9,325 nt of DNA, taken from contig FR889078.1 of assembly GCA_000435755.1 (NCBI GenBank), forward strand, positions 1 through 9,325, read 5' to 3'. This document shows positions 1 through 6,321 of the stretch, in pieces. The translations under genes and the position numbers were made by a program. Source of the DNA: Clostridium sp. CAG:508 (GTDB taxonomy: Bacteria; Bacillota; Clostridia; TANB77; CAG-508). The notes beneath the pieces were generated by a model. That model was given only the letters and a program-made list of their open reading frames with translations, made no database searches and was not told where the DNA came from. The number at the start of each line of letters is the position of its first letter. The first letter of the stretch is position 1.

Positions 1-102
1 AAAATTGCAAATTCAGTTGCAGAGTTTTTAGGAACAGAGAATGGAAAAAGATATTTAAAAGTATTATTAAAAGATGGAAGTACCAAAAACATTTCATATT
101 AA
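1..102 (+). CDS. C-terminal end of an unidentified protein (partial)
   Basis: An open frame runs from the first base to a TAA at 100-102 and gives the last 33 residues of a protein whose start lies outside the window. The visible part ends in alternating charged and hydrophobic residues (LKVLLKDGSTKNISY), like a beta-rich C-terminal strand. No motif identifies a family. The frame is open throughout, has the same codon preference as the neighbours and is followed eight bases later by a terminator hairpin, so it is probably a real gene end. Function unknown. Confidence 0.6.
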   Translation, partial: KIANSVAEFLGTENGKRYLKVLLKDGSTKNISY

Positions 103-109
103 AATATTT

Positions 110-140
110 AAGCAACATTTTAAAAAGATGTTGCTTTTTT
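110..140 (+). terminator. Intrinsic terminator with 9-bp stem
   Basis: AAGCAACAT (110-118) pairs perfectly with ATGTTGCTT (128-136) around a 9-base loop, and the second arm runs into six T (135-140). It lies just after the stop of the preceding partial gene. Its 3' arm overlaps the likely -35 of the next promoter. Confidence 0.8.
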
Positions 141-159
141 CATGTTAGTAAAGTATAAT
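131..159 (+). promoter_or_regulatory. Probable promoter of the regulator-ABC transporter operon
   Basis: TTGCTT (131-136) is a partial -35 match, followed after 17 bases by a perfect TATAAT -10 (154-159). Predicted transcription start is near 166, about 30 bases before the regulator ATG. The -35 is formed by the second arm of the upstream terminator. The -10 lies within a set of AAGTAT repeats that could be an operator. Confidence 0.6.
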
Positions 160-174
160 AAGTATGAAAAGTAT
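151..174 (+). repeat. Three AAGTAT direct repeats at exact 9-bp spacing (candidate operator)
   Basis: AAGTAT occurs at 151-156, 160-165 and 169-174. The full 9-base units are AAGTATAAT, AAGTATGAA and AAGTATAAC. They cover the -10 and the expected transcription start of the downstream operon, a position where a bound protein would block transcription. The obvious candidate ligand is the regulator encoded directly downstream. The repeats are seen directly; the operator role is inferred. Confidence 0.45.
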
Positions 175-197
175 AACTGGGCCGAAAGGAGAAAATT

Positions 198-401
198 ATG
201 AATAAAGATAAATATGTTGGTATTTGCAAAGTTGGTGAAAAGGGACAAATTGTAATACCAAAAGAGGCTAGAGATATGTTTAATATAAATCCAGGAGATT
301 CAATAGTTGTTTTATGTGATAAAAAACAAGGAATAGCTTTAGTAAAGTCTGATATTATTGAAGATTTATCAAATAAAATATTTCAAAAAGGAGATGAGTA
401 A
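198..401 (+). CDS. AbrB/MazE/SpoVT-family DNA-binding regulator
   Basis: Small 67-residue protein made almost entirely of one AbrB/SpoVT swapped-hairpin domain. The diagnostic segment is GEKGQIVIPKEARDMFNI followed by NPGD (residues 13-34), matching the family pattern of G-x-x-G-Q-I-x-I-P-K, then an amphipathic helix, then a PGD turn. Such proteins dimerise through this fold and bind DNA in the cytoplasm. The start is supported by AAAGGAG at 185-191. The gene ends two bases before an ABC ATPase, and its last codons contain that gene's ribosome binding site, so the two are co-transcribed and probably translationally coupled. The likely role is autoregulation and control of the transporter, acting on the AAGTAT repeats at the promoter. 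An alternative, MazE-type antitoxin, is less likely because no toxin gene follows. Confidence 0.85.
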   Translation: MNKDKYVGICKVGEKGQIVIPKEARDMFNINPGDSIVVLCDKKQGIALVKSDIIEDLSNKIFQKGDE

Positions 402-403
402 AA

Positions 404-1126
404 ATGTACTCAATTGAAATTGAAAATCTAACTAAAAAATTCAAAGAAAAAACAGCAGTTAATAATGTTAGTTTAAAAATAAAACAAGGAGAGCTTTTTT
501 CTTTGTTAGGTACAAATGGAGCAGGAAAGACCACTACAATAAAAATGTTATCTACTTTGATTTTACCTACTAGTGGAAACATAAAAATAAATGGATTAGA
601 TATAAATAAAGACAAACAAAAGATAAAAGAAATTTTAAATGTATCACCACAAGAAACTGCAATTGCAATGAACTTATCTGTAAAAGAAAATTTGGAATTT
701 ATAGCAGGAGTATATCAGATAAAAAATCCAAAAGAAAAAATTGATGAATTGGTAAAAACATTCAAATTAGAAGAAGTACTAAATCAAAAAGCAAAAACTT
801 TATCTGGAGGATGGCAAAGAAAAGTATCTATTGCAATGGCTCTAATAAATAACCCACAAATATTATTTCTTGATGAACCTACATTAGGCTTAGATGTTAT
901 TGCAAGAAGAGAATTATGGAGTATTATAGAGAGCCAAAAAGGAAAAATAACAATTATACTAACTACACATTATATGGAAGAAGCAGAAAGTTTATCTGAT
1001 AGAGTTGGAATAATGGCAAAAGGAAGTTTAATAGATGTAGGAACTCCAAAAGAGTTAATAGAAAAATCAAATGCAAAAGATTTTGAAGATGCTTTTGTAA
1101 AAATAGCAACAGGAGGAGAATTATGA
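404..1126 (+). CDS. ABC transporter ATP-binding protein (CcmA/drug-exporter type)
   Basis: A 240-residue cytoplasmic ATPase that powers the membrane partner encoded next. All nucleotide-binding elements are intact: Walker A GTNGAGKTT (residues 36-44), Q-loop glutamine Q83, signature LSGGWQRK (133-140), Walker B ILFLDEP (153-159) with catalytic E158, D-loop GLD (162-164) and switch histidine H189. The LSGGWQRK form and the short length are typical of ATPases paired with ABC-2 exporters. AAGGAG upstream lies inside the end of the regulator gene. The stop overlaps the permease start as ATGA, indicating translational coupling. The substrate cannot be read from the sequence; drug, peptide or lipid export are the usual roles of this arrangement. 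Confidence 0.95.
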   Translation: MYSIEIENLTKKFKEKTAVNNVSLKIKQGELFSLLGTNGAGKTTTIKMLSTLILPTSGNIKINGLDINKDKQKIKEILNVSPQETAIAMNLSVKENLEFIAGVYQIKNPKEKIDELVKTFKLEEVLNQKAKTLSGGWQRKVSIAMALINNPQILFLDEPTLGLDVIARRELWSIIESQKGKITIILTTHYMEEAESLSDRVGIMAKGSLIDVGTPKELIEKSNAKDFEDAFVKIATGGEL

Positions 1127-1854
1127 GAATAATAAACTTTGCCAAAAGAAATTTTAAAGAAATAATAAGAGATCCATTAAGTATAATATTTGCAATTTTA
1201 TTGCCATTATTTTTACTTTTTATATTTCAACAATTTAATATACCAAGTGAAAACTATAAATTAGAAAACTTTACACCAGGAATAATTATTTTTGGATTCT
1301 CTTTTCTAACACTTTTTACAGCTATGCTTGTTGCAAAAGATAGAAGCACATCATTACTAATTAGACTTGGCACAAGCCCAATGAAACCAGTAGAATATAT
1401 ATTAGGCTATATAATCTCAATAATTCCTATAATAATTATTCAAAATGTATTATTCTTTATATTAGCCATAATCTTAGGGTTAAGCTTTAGTATAAACATT
1501 ATATGGGCAATTTTAGTATCTATTGTTGTTGCAATACTATTTATAGCAATAGGAATATTGATAGGAAGTACATTTACAGAAAAAGCATCATCAGGAGTAT
1601 CAAGTATTGTAGTACAATTAGTGTGCTTCACAGGAGAAATGTATTTTCCAAAAGAAATGCTAGGAGATGTATTTGCGAAAATATGTAACATACTTCCATT
1701 TGAAAGTTGTGTAACAATTATAAAAGGAATAATGAACAATAACATTCAAATAATAAGCCTAAGAAATATAATAGTATTTTTAACATACACTATTGTAGTT
1801 TTAGCAATATCAATAATAGTGTTTAAAAGAAAAATGATTAGTGATAATAAATAG
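1123..1854 (+). CDS. ABC-2 type transporter permease
   Basis: A 243-residue integral membrane protein forming the channel half of the exporter. It starts with a short basic cytoplasmic helix, then a first membrane segment at about 19-35 after the typical RDPLS turn. About five further hydrophobic segments follow (roughly 56-75, 90-117, 125-148, 158-175 and 213-234). The stretch TGEMYFPKEMLG before the last segment corresponds to the ABC-2 FxSGxxFPxExxP-type re-entrant region. The length is normal for permeases made of a single set of six helices, so the working transporter is probably a homodimer with two ATPases. The ATG overlaps the ATPase stop and has AGGAGGAG at 1111-1118. This is the last gene of the operon; no clear terminator follows. 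Confidence 0.93.
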   Translation: MRIINFAKRNFKEIIRDPLSIIFAILLPLFLLFIFQQFNIPSENYKLENFTPGIIIFGFSFLTLFTAMLVAKDRSTSLLIRLGTSPMKPVEYILGYIISIIPIIIIQNVLFFILAIILGLSFSINIIWAILVSIVVAILFIAIGILIGSTFTEKASSGVSSIVVQLVCFTGEMYFPKEMLGDVFAKICNILPFESCVTIIKGIMNNNIQIISLRNIIVFLTYTIVVLAISIIVFKRKMISDNK

Positions 1855-1866
1855 AACATGAATTAT

Positions 1867-1895
1867 TTACTAAATTCTACTATTTATGTTATAAT
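1867..1895 (+). promoter_or_regulatory. Extended -10 promoter for the gene at 1920
   Basis: TGT-TATAAT (1887-1895) is a perfect extended -10. TTACTA (1867-1872) is a weak -35 at 17 bases spacing; TTTACT one base earlier is an equal alternative. The predicted start near 1902 leaves a very short leader before the ATG at 1920. GGAAGTGAT (1904-1912) is the ribosome binding site. Confidence 0.6.
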
Positions 1896-1919
1896 TGGTA
1901 AAAGGGAAGTGATATTATA

Positions 1920-2624
1920 ATGAATAAAAAAGAAGTAAAAAATATTTTAATATCAATGAGAACACCAGAAAACGAAATAGCAGTAAATCATTTGCTTGGT
2001 CAATTAGATATGAAAAGTGATAATGAAATTGAACAAATTACAGAAAAATTGGAGAATAGTGAAGAGAATATAAGAGAGAACTTGTCAAAGAAAATAGAAG
2101 AAATTTCTCAAAGTAAAAATGAGGAAAAACATCCTATTAATGATATGTTTACTTATGGAATATCAGGGAATTGTATTCACTTACACTTACCAACAGACTT
2201 GCATGAACTAATGACAAAAAATGGAATATCAAAAACAATAGCTCTAGTTAACTTGCAGTTATTAGATGCAATTGATAAAATAAAAGAAATGAGAGATGGA
2301 GGATTTTATAGATTCAAAGATAAAAATAGTATATATATGATATCTCCAGCAGTAATAAAAAGAGAAATGAAATTTTTAGAAGAATTAGACTTTACAACTC
2401 ATTCATATAGTAAAAAACAACTTAGTGATGAAAAGTTTGTACAAGAAACTCCAGAAGCTCAGCTTGCTACACACATTTTTGGACATGATAAAAACGTTGG
2501 AACCGCATTAATAAGATTTGAACAAATAAATTCAAAGCAATGGCAAGAAAAGAAAAATGAAATAGTAGCAGATTTAAGAGAAAAAACAGCAGGTATAGAG
2601 CATAATAAAAATGTAGAGAGGTAA
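1920..2624 (+). CDS. Conserved-looking protein of unknown function
   Basis: A 234-residue soluble protein with no signal peptide or membrane segment. Residues 1-70 are rich in Glu, Lys and Asn with heptad-like hydrophobics around 36-63, suggesting a helical or coiled-coil arm. Residues 74-213 look like a compact globular domain. It contains a His cluster in GNCIHLHLPTDLHEL (83-97; H87, H89, H95), an aromatic stretch GGFYRF, and further conserved-looking runs ATHIFG and VGTALI. The spaced histidines might bind a metal, but there is no recognised catalytic pattern. It has its own extended -10 promoter and is followed after five bases by a hairpin terminator, so it is transcribed alone. The family resembles uncharacterised Clostridia proteins in my memory, but I cannot name it and assign no function. 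Confidence 0.85.
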   Translation: MNKKEVKNILISMRTPENEIAVNHLLGQLDMKSDNEIEQITEKLENSEENIRENLSKKIEEISQSKNEEKHPINDMFTYGISGNCIHLHLPTDLHELMTKNGISKTIALVNLQLLDAIDKIKEMRDGGFYRFKDKNSIYMISPAVIKREMKFLEELDFTTHSYSKKQLSDEKFVQETPEAQLATHIFGHDKNVGTALIRFEQINSKQWQEKKNEIVADLREKTAGIEHNKNVER

Positions 2625-2628
2625 AATG

Positions 2629-2657
2629 AAAGCAGGTAATTGAAAGTTATCTGCTTT
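2629..2657 (+). terminator. Hairpin terminator, copy 1 of the GCAGATAAT-type element
   Basis: AAAGCAGGTAA (2629-2639) pairs with TTATCTGCTTT (2647-2657), an 11-bp stem with one G-T pair. It is followed by only one further T, so termination may be partial. The loop and its edge hold TTGAAA (2640-2645), the -35 of the next promoter. Related stems occur at 6322, 7462 and 7728. Confidence 0.75.
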
Positions 2658-2668
2658 TATGATATAAA
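2640..2668 (+). promoter_or_regulatory. Promoter embedded in hairpin copy 1
   Basis: TTGAAA (2640-2645, five of six -35 bases) lies in the hairpin loop, and TATAAA (2663-2668) follows after exactly 17 bases. Transcription would start near 2675, just before the dehydrogenase relic, and continue into the NUDIX operon. Confidence 0.6.
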
Positions 2669-2693
2669 ATAGACAAGAAAGAAGGATAGAAAT

Positions 2694-2765
2694 ATGTATA
2701 CGTTAATTACAGGAACTACAAGTGGTATTAGGAAAGAGTTGAAACAGAACTGCAAAATAAAATAG
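2694..2765 (+). pseudogene. 5' relic of a short-chain dehydrogenase/reductase gene
   Basis: A 23-codon frame starts MYTLITGTTSGIRKEL and stops at TAG 2763-2765. The opening is that of an SDR NAD(P)-binding fold, beta strand then TGxxxGIG, except that the third glycine is arginine (GIR instead of GIG; one G-to-A change from GGG to AGG). A normal SDR continues for about 200 more residues; here the rest is missing and the next gene's ribosome binding site begins at the stop codon. GAAGGA at 2681-2686 is a plausible ribosome binding site. The most likely history is deletion of an SDR body that left promoter, ribosome binding site and first codons behind. A functional short leader peptide is possible but less likely. 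Confidence 0.6.
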
Positions 2766-2775
2766 GAGTGAGATT

Positions 2776-3189
2776 ATGAAAAGACTTAATTTAATAGTAG
2801 TATTTAATAAAAATTTAACAAAAGCTCTATTTTGTATTAGAGCAAAAGAGCCATACAAAGGTCTGTATAATTTTGTTGGAGGCAAAGTAGAAGAAAATGA
2901 ACCAAATGATGAAGCGGCTTATAGAGAGTTATTTGAAGAAACAGGAATAAGCAGTCATGATATTGAGTTAGATCATTTTATGGATTTAAATTACTTTAAA
3001 TATGAAAACAATTTACAAGTATACTATGGAATATTAAAAAATGAAGTAACTTTGGTAGAAGAAAAAAATAAACTTGAATGGGTAACTATAAATGAAGAAT
3101 TATTAAATAATGAAAAATTTGCAGGCAACTATAATATCCCTCATATTATAAAACAAATAAAAGTATATTTGAGAGATGGAATTAAATAA
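2776..3189 (+). CDS. NUDIX hydrolase
   Basis: A 137-residue cytoplasmic enzyme that hydrolyses a nucleoside diphosphate linked to another group, with Mg2+. The Nudix box GX5EX7REUXEEXGU is complete at residues 36-58: G36, E42, R50-E51, E54-E55, G57 and I58. Residues E51, E54 and E55 would hold the metal. The N-terminal strand plus the KEPYKGLYNFVGGKVE segment resembles small MutT/ADP-ribose-type members, and length is normal. The substrate cannot be fixed from sequence; oxidised dNTPs, ADP-ribose or other pool contaminants are possible. AGGAG (2764-2768), seven bases before the ATG, is a strong start signal. It is the first intact gene of a tightly spaced run and is 18 bases from the UDG-like gene, which supports a shared DNA or nucleotide housekeeping role. 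Confidence 0.93.
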   Translation: MKRLNLIVVFNKNLTKALFCIRAKEPYKGLYNFVGGKVEENEPNDEAAYRELFEETGISSHDIELDHFMDLNYFKYENNLQVYYGILKNEVTLVEEKNKLEWVTINEELLNNEKFAGNYNIPHIIKQIKVYLRDGIK

Positions 3190-3207
3190 TTATTGCAAGG
3201 AAGAGAT

Positions 3208-3858
3208 ATGAAAATAGAAGAATTAAATGTAGAATATGATAAGTTACAAAAAATATATGGAGCAAAAGAATTAATGTCTATATATAATGGAGGATGTACT
3301 AAAAATCCAAATATTTGCTTTGTGTTTATGAATCCAACAGGTAGAAATATTGCTTCATGCCCACAATGGAAAGGAAGAAGATCACCTTGGATAGGTACAA
3401 AAAATATATGGAAGTTATTTTATAAAATTGGATTATTAGATGAAGAAATATATCAAGGAATTATTTCAAAAAAACCACAAGAATGGGATGAAGAATTTGC
3501 TGATATGGTATATTCAAATGTAGAGAAACACAAATATTTCATTACTAATTTAGGAAAATGTACTCAAACAGATGCAAGGGTACTGACTAATTCAGTTTAT
3601 AGCCAATATCTTGATTTACTTTGCAAAGAGATAGAAATTATCAATCCTAAAATAATTATAACACTTGGAAACCAAGTAAGTTCTATAGTTTTAGACAAAA
3701 ACATATCTGTATCACAATGCAGAAAACAAAGCTTTTCTAAGAAAATAGGTAAGAAAAATTATAAAATATATCCAGTTTATTATCCTATAGGAAATGGAAT
3801 GATGAATATAGATAAGGCTATAGAAGATTTAAAATTTATTATAGAAACAAATAAATAA
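3208..3858 (+). CDS. Uracil-DNA glycosylase superfamily protein (divergent)
   Basis: A 216-residue protein of the UDG fold (family 4/5-like). Motif 1 corresponds to FMNPTGRNIAS (40-50), the central strand and NLGKC (114-118) to the family's second conserved block, IIITLGNQV (149-157) to the buried strand before the C-terminal part, and YYPIGNGMMN (191-200) to the place of the HPS-type motif. The usual catalytic Asp/His are not in place and the four-cysteine iron-sulphur pattern of family 4 is not evident, so activity on uracil is uncertain; another damaged base is possible. I chose ATG 3208 over an in-frame TTG at 3193 because AAGGAAGAG (3197-3205) sits just before it and nothing suitable precedes the TTG. 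The ZIP gene starts 12 bases downstream, with its ribosome binding site at the stop codon. Confidence 0.8.
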   Translation: MKIEELNVEYDKLQKIYGAKELMSIYNGGCTKNPNICFVFMNPTGRNIASCPQWKGRRSPWIGTKNIWKLFYKIGLLDEEIYQGIISKKPQEWDEEFADMVYSNVEKHKYFITNLGKCTQTDARVLTNSVYSQYLDLLCKEIEIINPKIIITLGNQVSSIVLDKNISVSQCRKQSFSKKIGKKNYKIYPVYYPIGNGMMNIDKAIEDLKFIIETNK

Positions 3859-3870
3859 GGAGGAGATTTT

Positions 3871-4647
3871 ATGAATTTAGTAACAGGTTTAGCAATACCT
3901 TTTTTAGGAACAACACTTGGCTCAGCAATGGTATTTTTAATGAAAAACAAGATGAACTCAAAAGTAGAAAAATTACTATTAGGTTTTGCATCAGGAGTAA
4001 TGCTTGCAGCTTCGATATGGTCTTTAATTATACCATCAATTGATATGGCAAGTGAACAAGGAAAAGTAGCATGGATTCCAGCAGCAGTTGGATTTATACT
4101 AGGAATAGCCTTTTTACTTGTACTTGATAGTGTAATTCCGCATTTACACTTAAATAATGATAAAACAGAAGGAATAAAAGCAAAACTTAAGAAAACAACA
4201 ATGATGGTATTTGCAGTTACACTTCACAATATACCAGAAGGAATGGCAGTAGGTGTTACATTTGCTGGTGCACTTATTGGAAATACTGGAATAACAATGG
4301 CAGGAGCATTTGCTTTAGCAATAGGAATTGCAATACAAAACTTTCCTGAAGGCGCAATTATATCAATGCCATTAAAAAGCGAAGGAATGTCAAAATCAAA
4401 AGCCTTTTTGTATGGAACACTTTCGGGCATAGTAGAACCAATAGGAGCAATTATTACAATATTACTTACAAGCACAGTAGTACCAATACTACCATATTTA
4501 TTATCATTTGCAGCAGGAGCCATGATTTATGTAGTTGTTGAAGAGCTAATACCAGAATCTCAAAATGGTGAACATTCAAATATAGGAACAATAGGAGTTG
4601 CTCTTGGATTTGTAATAATGATGATTTTAGATGTAGCACTAGGGTAA
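3871..4647 (+). CDS. ZIP-family divalent metal transporter (GufA-like)
   Basis: A 258-residue integral membrane protein that imports Zn2+ or another divalent metal such as Fe2+ or Mn2+. Seven to eight hydrophobic segments are visible. The two metal-site helices are clear: HNIPEGMAVGV (119-129) and QNFPEGAII (156-164). H119, N120, E123 and Q156, N157, E160 stand where ZIP transporters hold their binuclear metal centre. VVVEELIPE near the C-terminus is the conserved acidic helix of the GufA branch. The usual His-rich cytoplasmic loop is reduced to HLHL (91-94) followed by a short Lys-rich stretch. A strong AAGGAGGAG (3857-3865) precedes the ATG. It lies in the middle of the run and 28 bases from the sigma factor gene, with no terminator between. 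Metal specificity cannot be read from the sequence. Confidence 0.95.
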   Translation: MNLVTGLAIPFLGTTLGSAMVFLMKNKMNSKVEKLLLGFASGVMLAASIWSLIIPSIDMASEQGKVAWIPAAVGFILGIAFLLVLDSVIPHLHLNNDKTEGIKAKLKKTTMMVFAVTLHNIPEGMAVGVTFAGALIGNTGITMAGAFALAIGIAIQNFPEGAIISMPLKSEGMSKSKAFLYGTLSGIVEPIGAIITILLTSTVVPILPYLLSFAAGAMIYVVVEELIPESQNGEHSNIGTIGVALGFVIMMILDVALG

Positions 4648-4675
4648 GAGCACTTAATAATAGGGGTAAAATATT

Positions 4676-5518
4676 ATGAAATTTATAAACAAACAAGAAT
4701 TGCATAAACTTTTTGCAGAGCTAAAAATGAATAAGCAAGAAGAAGCATTTAATGAATTATATAATGAATGTAGTAATTTGGTATATAGAATAGCATTTTC
4801 GATATTAAAAAATAAAGAAAATAGTGAAGACATTAAACAAATGGTATTTTTAAAAATATGGAAAATGAATAAAGAAATTTTACCAGACAAAAATGAAGCA
4901 AGTTGGCTATATGCTGTAACTAAAAATGAAGCTATAACTTTTCTAAAGAAACAAAAAAATACAATTAATATAGATGAAATTTATTATATAAGTGATGAAT
5001 GTGACAATATATTTAATGTAGAAGACAAAGAATCATATAATAAGATAATATCAGTACTAGATAAAAAAGAACAAGAAATAGTATCACTAAAAGTCATATC
5101 TAATCTATCATTTAGGCAAATATCGCAAATACTAGGAGAACCAATAGGAACAATACAATGGAGATATTATAAAGCTGTTCATTCTTTAAAAATATTATTA
5201 AGCAATTTATCTATGTTTATTATATCTGTTACTATATTTGCAAGTAGAATACTAAAAAAGAAAGAGAATATACCACAAACTACTATAAAAAATGAAGTGA
5301 CTGAGAATAACGAAATAGCGAGTGATACTGTGTATGACAATACTAAGAAGAACGATACAACTGAAACAACAGCGATTAAAGAAGATGCAAACATTCAATT
5401 GGACAACTATGATATAGGGATTCTAGGAATTTCAGGATTATTTTTAGTATTAACTATAGTTTTTGGAATTATTTATAAAAATCACCAACAAAAAGCAAGA
5501 AAAAAGAAGTCTAAATAA
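4676..5518 (+). CDS. ECF-like sigma factor with membrane-spanning C-terminal extension
   Basis: A 280-residue protein. Residues about 25-92 form sigma region 2: a helix with VYRIAFSILKN, the EDIKQMVFLKIW block (51-62, core RNA polymerase binding) and ASWLYAVTKNEAI (75-87, -10 recognition). Residues 121-175 form region 4, with a helix-turn-helix at about 145-168 (LSFRQISQILGEPIGTIQWR). Classical ECF sigma factors end here. This one continues with a hydrophobic segment (177-193), a basic stop KKK, a polar Thr/Asn/Asp-rich stretch (197-246), a second hydrophobic segment (248-267) and a Lys-rich tail. The predicted topology is sigma domain and tail inside, 50-residue loop outside. This looks like a tethered sigma factor carrying its own sensor or restraint. 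Start: weak AGGGG (4662-4666). The anchored protein gene follows after 24 bases and is the probable partner. Confidence 0.88.
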   Translation: MKFINKQELHKLFAELKMNKQEEAFNELYNECSNLVYRIAFSILKNKENSEDIKQMVFLKIWKMNKEILPDKNEASWLYAVTKNEAITFLKKQKNTINIDEIYYISDECDNIFNVEDKESYNKIISVLDKKEQEIVSLKVISNLSFRQISQILGEPIGTIQWRYYKAVHSLKILLSNLSMFIISVTIFASRILKKKENIPQTTIKNEVTENNEIASDTVYDNTKKNDTTETTAIKEDANIQLDNYDIGILGISGLFLVLTIVFGIIYKNHQQKARKKKSK

Positions 5519-5542
5519 TAGAAAGGTTAAGAGGTGATAAAT

Positions 5543-6232
5543 ATGAAAAAAACATTTATTATAATAGGAGTGATATTTGCAGTTTGTATAAGCTTTGTCA
5601 TTGGTTTATTAGTAGGACAATATAATAAAGCAAAAACTGATTTATTAATACGTAAAGCAGAAGGAACAACATTCTATGCAAAAATTGATAGTATAAGGGA
5701 AAATAATGGAACAATACATATAAGTGCAACAGGACTTGATGTAAATAACATAAACTGGAGAGGAAAATACAATTTTTCTATAAAAGAAAGTACTGATATT
5801 GTATGGAGAGGTGTAAAAATACCTGTATCTGATTTAGGTGTAAAAAATAATATTGCAATAACAATTACAGATGAAACTATACCAGATGTAGTGCCAACAC
5901 CATTACAAGAAATAGAAAAAATAGAACTTCTAGATGACAAAAAATATGGTGAATATGAAAAGGTAGCAGATTTTAAAGAAGGTAAATATGCAGAAGAACC
6001 ATTAGTAAAATTTAATGGAACATTATATACTAAATCAAATAAAATAATTGATTATATTGGTGGAGCAGCTCAAATAGGAACTATTGACCAATTAATTGAT
6101 TCCGACTATGTACCAAAAGTAGATGGAGAAACAAACTCAAAAGAATTATTAAATGCAGGAGTTTATCCAGGTGGAGACAATGAAATAGTGCTTAATTATA
6201 ATAATGATTATGTGCTATATGAAAAGGTCTAA
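5543..6232 (+). CDS. Membrane-anchored extracytoplasmic protein of the sigma-factor unit
   Basis: A 229-residue protein with a short basic N-terminus and one hydrophobic segment (about 4-25), then a soluble part expected outside the cell. Residues 43-112 (FYAKIDSI, then alternating strands ending VSDLGVKNNIAITITD) look like the small beta-barrel of DUF3221/YobA-type proteins. Residues about 143-229 form a second beta domain with FNGTLYTKSNK, a turn GTID, and NNDYVLYEKV at the end, like repeats in secreted Clostridia proteins. Both assignments are by pattern and not certain. The start at ATG 5543 is preferred over GTG 5534 because AGAGGTGAT (5530-5538) is an excellent ribosome binding site that contains that GTG. 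Cys15 is not in a proper lipobox, so it is probably anchored rather than a lipoprotein. It is likely co-transcribed with the tethered sigma factor and may sense or respond with it. Confidence 0.75.
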   Translation: MKKTFIIIGVIFAVCISFVIGLLVGQYNKAKTDLLIRKAEGTTFYAKIDSIRENNGTIHISATGLDVNNINWRGKYNFSIKESTDIVWRGVKIPVSDLGVKNNIAITITDETIPDVVPTPLQEIEKIELLDDKKYGEYEKVADFKEGKYAEEPLVKFNGTLYTKSNKIIDYIGGAAQIGTIDQLIDSDYVPKVDGETNSKELLNAGVYPGGDNEIVLNYNNDYVLYEKV

Positions 6233-6321
6233 TACTCTACGATAAGTAAGTCGTGAATTTATCTGTTTTAGAAGCGAAAATAGAAGATTAAAATAAGTTA
6301 TAAAAATATAATTTCATTAGA

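Noticed and set aside
198..401. AbrB/MazE-like gene as the antitoxin of a toxin-antitoxin pair
   Set aside because: The next gene is an ABC ATPase sharing its ribosome binding site with the regulator end; no MazF-, PemK- or VapC-like gene is nearby.
355..615. Reverse-strand open frames such as 355-615, 1440-1745, 4224-4523, 5674-5940, 7763-8101 and 8472-8771
   Set aside because: They lie opposite well-supported genes, lack good ribosome binding sites and encode hydrophobic or low-complexity products typical of the complement of AT-rich coding DNA.
1503..1688. A second + strand frame inside the permease gene
   Set aside because: It is fully contained in a clear ABC-2 permease, with no family match or suitable start signal.
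1850..1885. Terminator between the permease and the gene at 1920
   Set aside because: AATAG and CTATT can pair only with a large loop, and no T tract follows.
3193..3207. TTG at 3193 as the start of the UDG-like protein
   Set aside because: No ribosome binding site precedes it, while AAGGAAGAG lies between it and ATG 3208.
5534..5542. GTG at 5534 as the start of the anchored protein
   Set aside because: The GTG is part of the AGGTGAT ribosome binding site for ATG 5543, which gives a normal Lys-Lys start before the hydrophobic segment.
5579..5590. Lipoprotein signal at Cys15 of the anchored protein
   Set aside because: FAVC does not fit the lipobox, which needs a small residue (Ala, Gly or Ser) just before the Cys; a simple membrane anchor is more likely.
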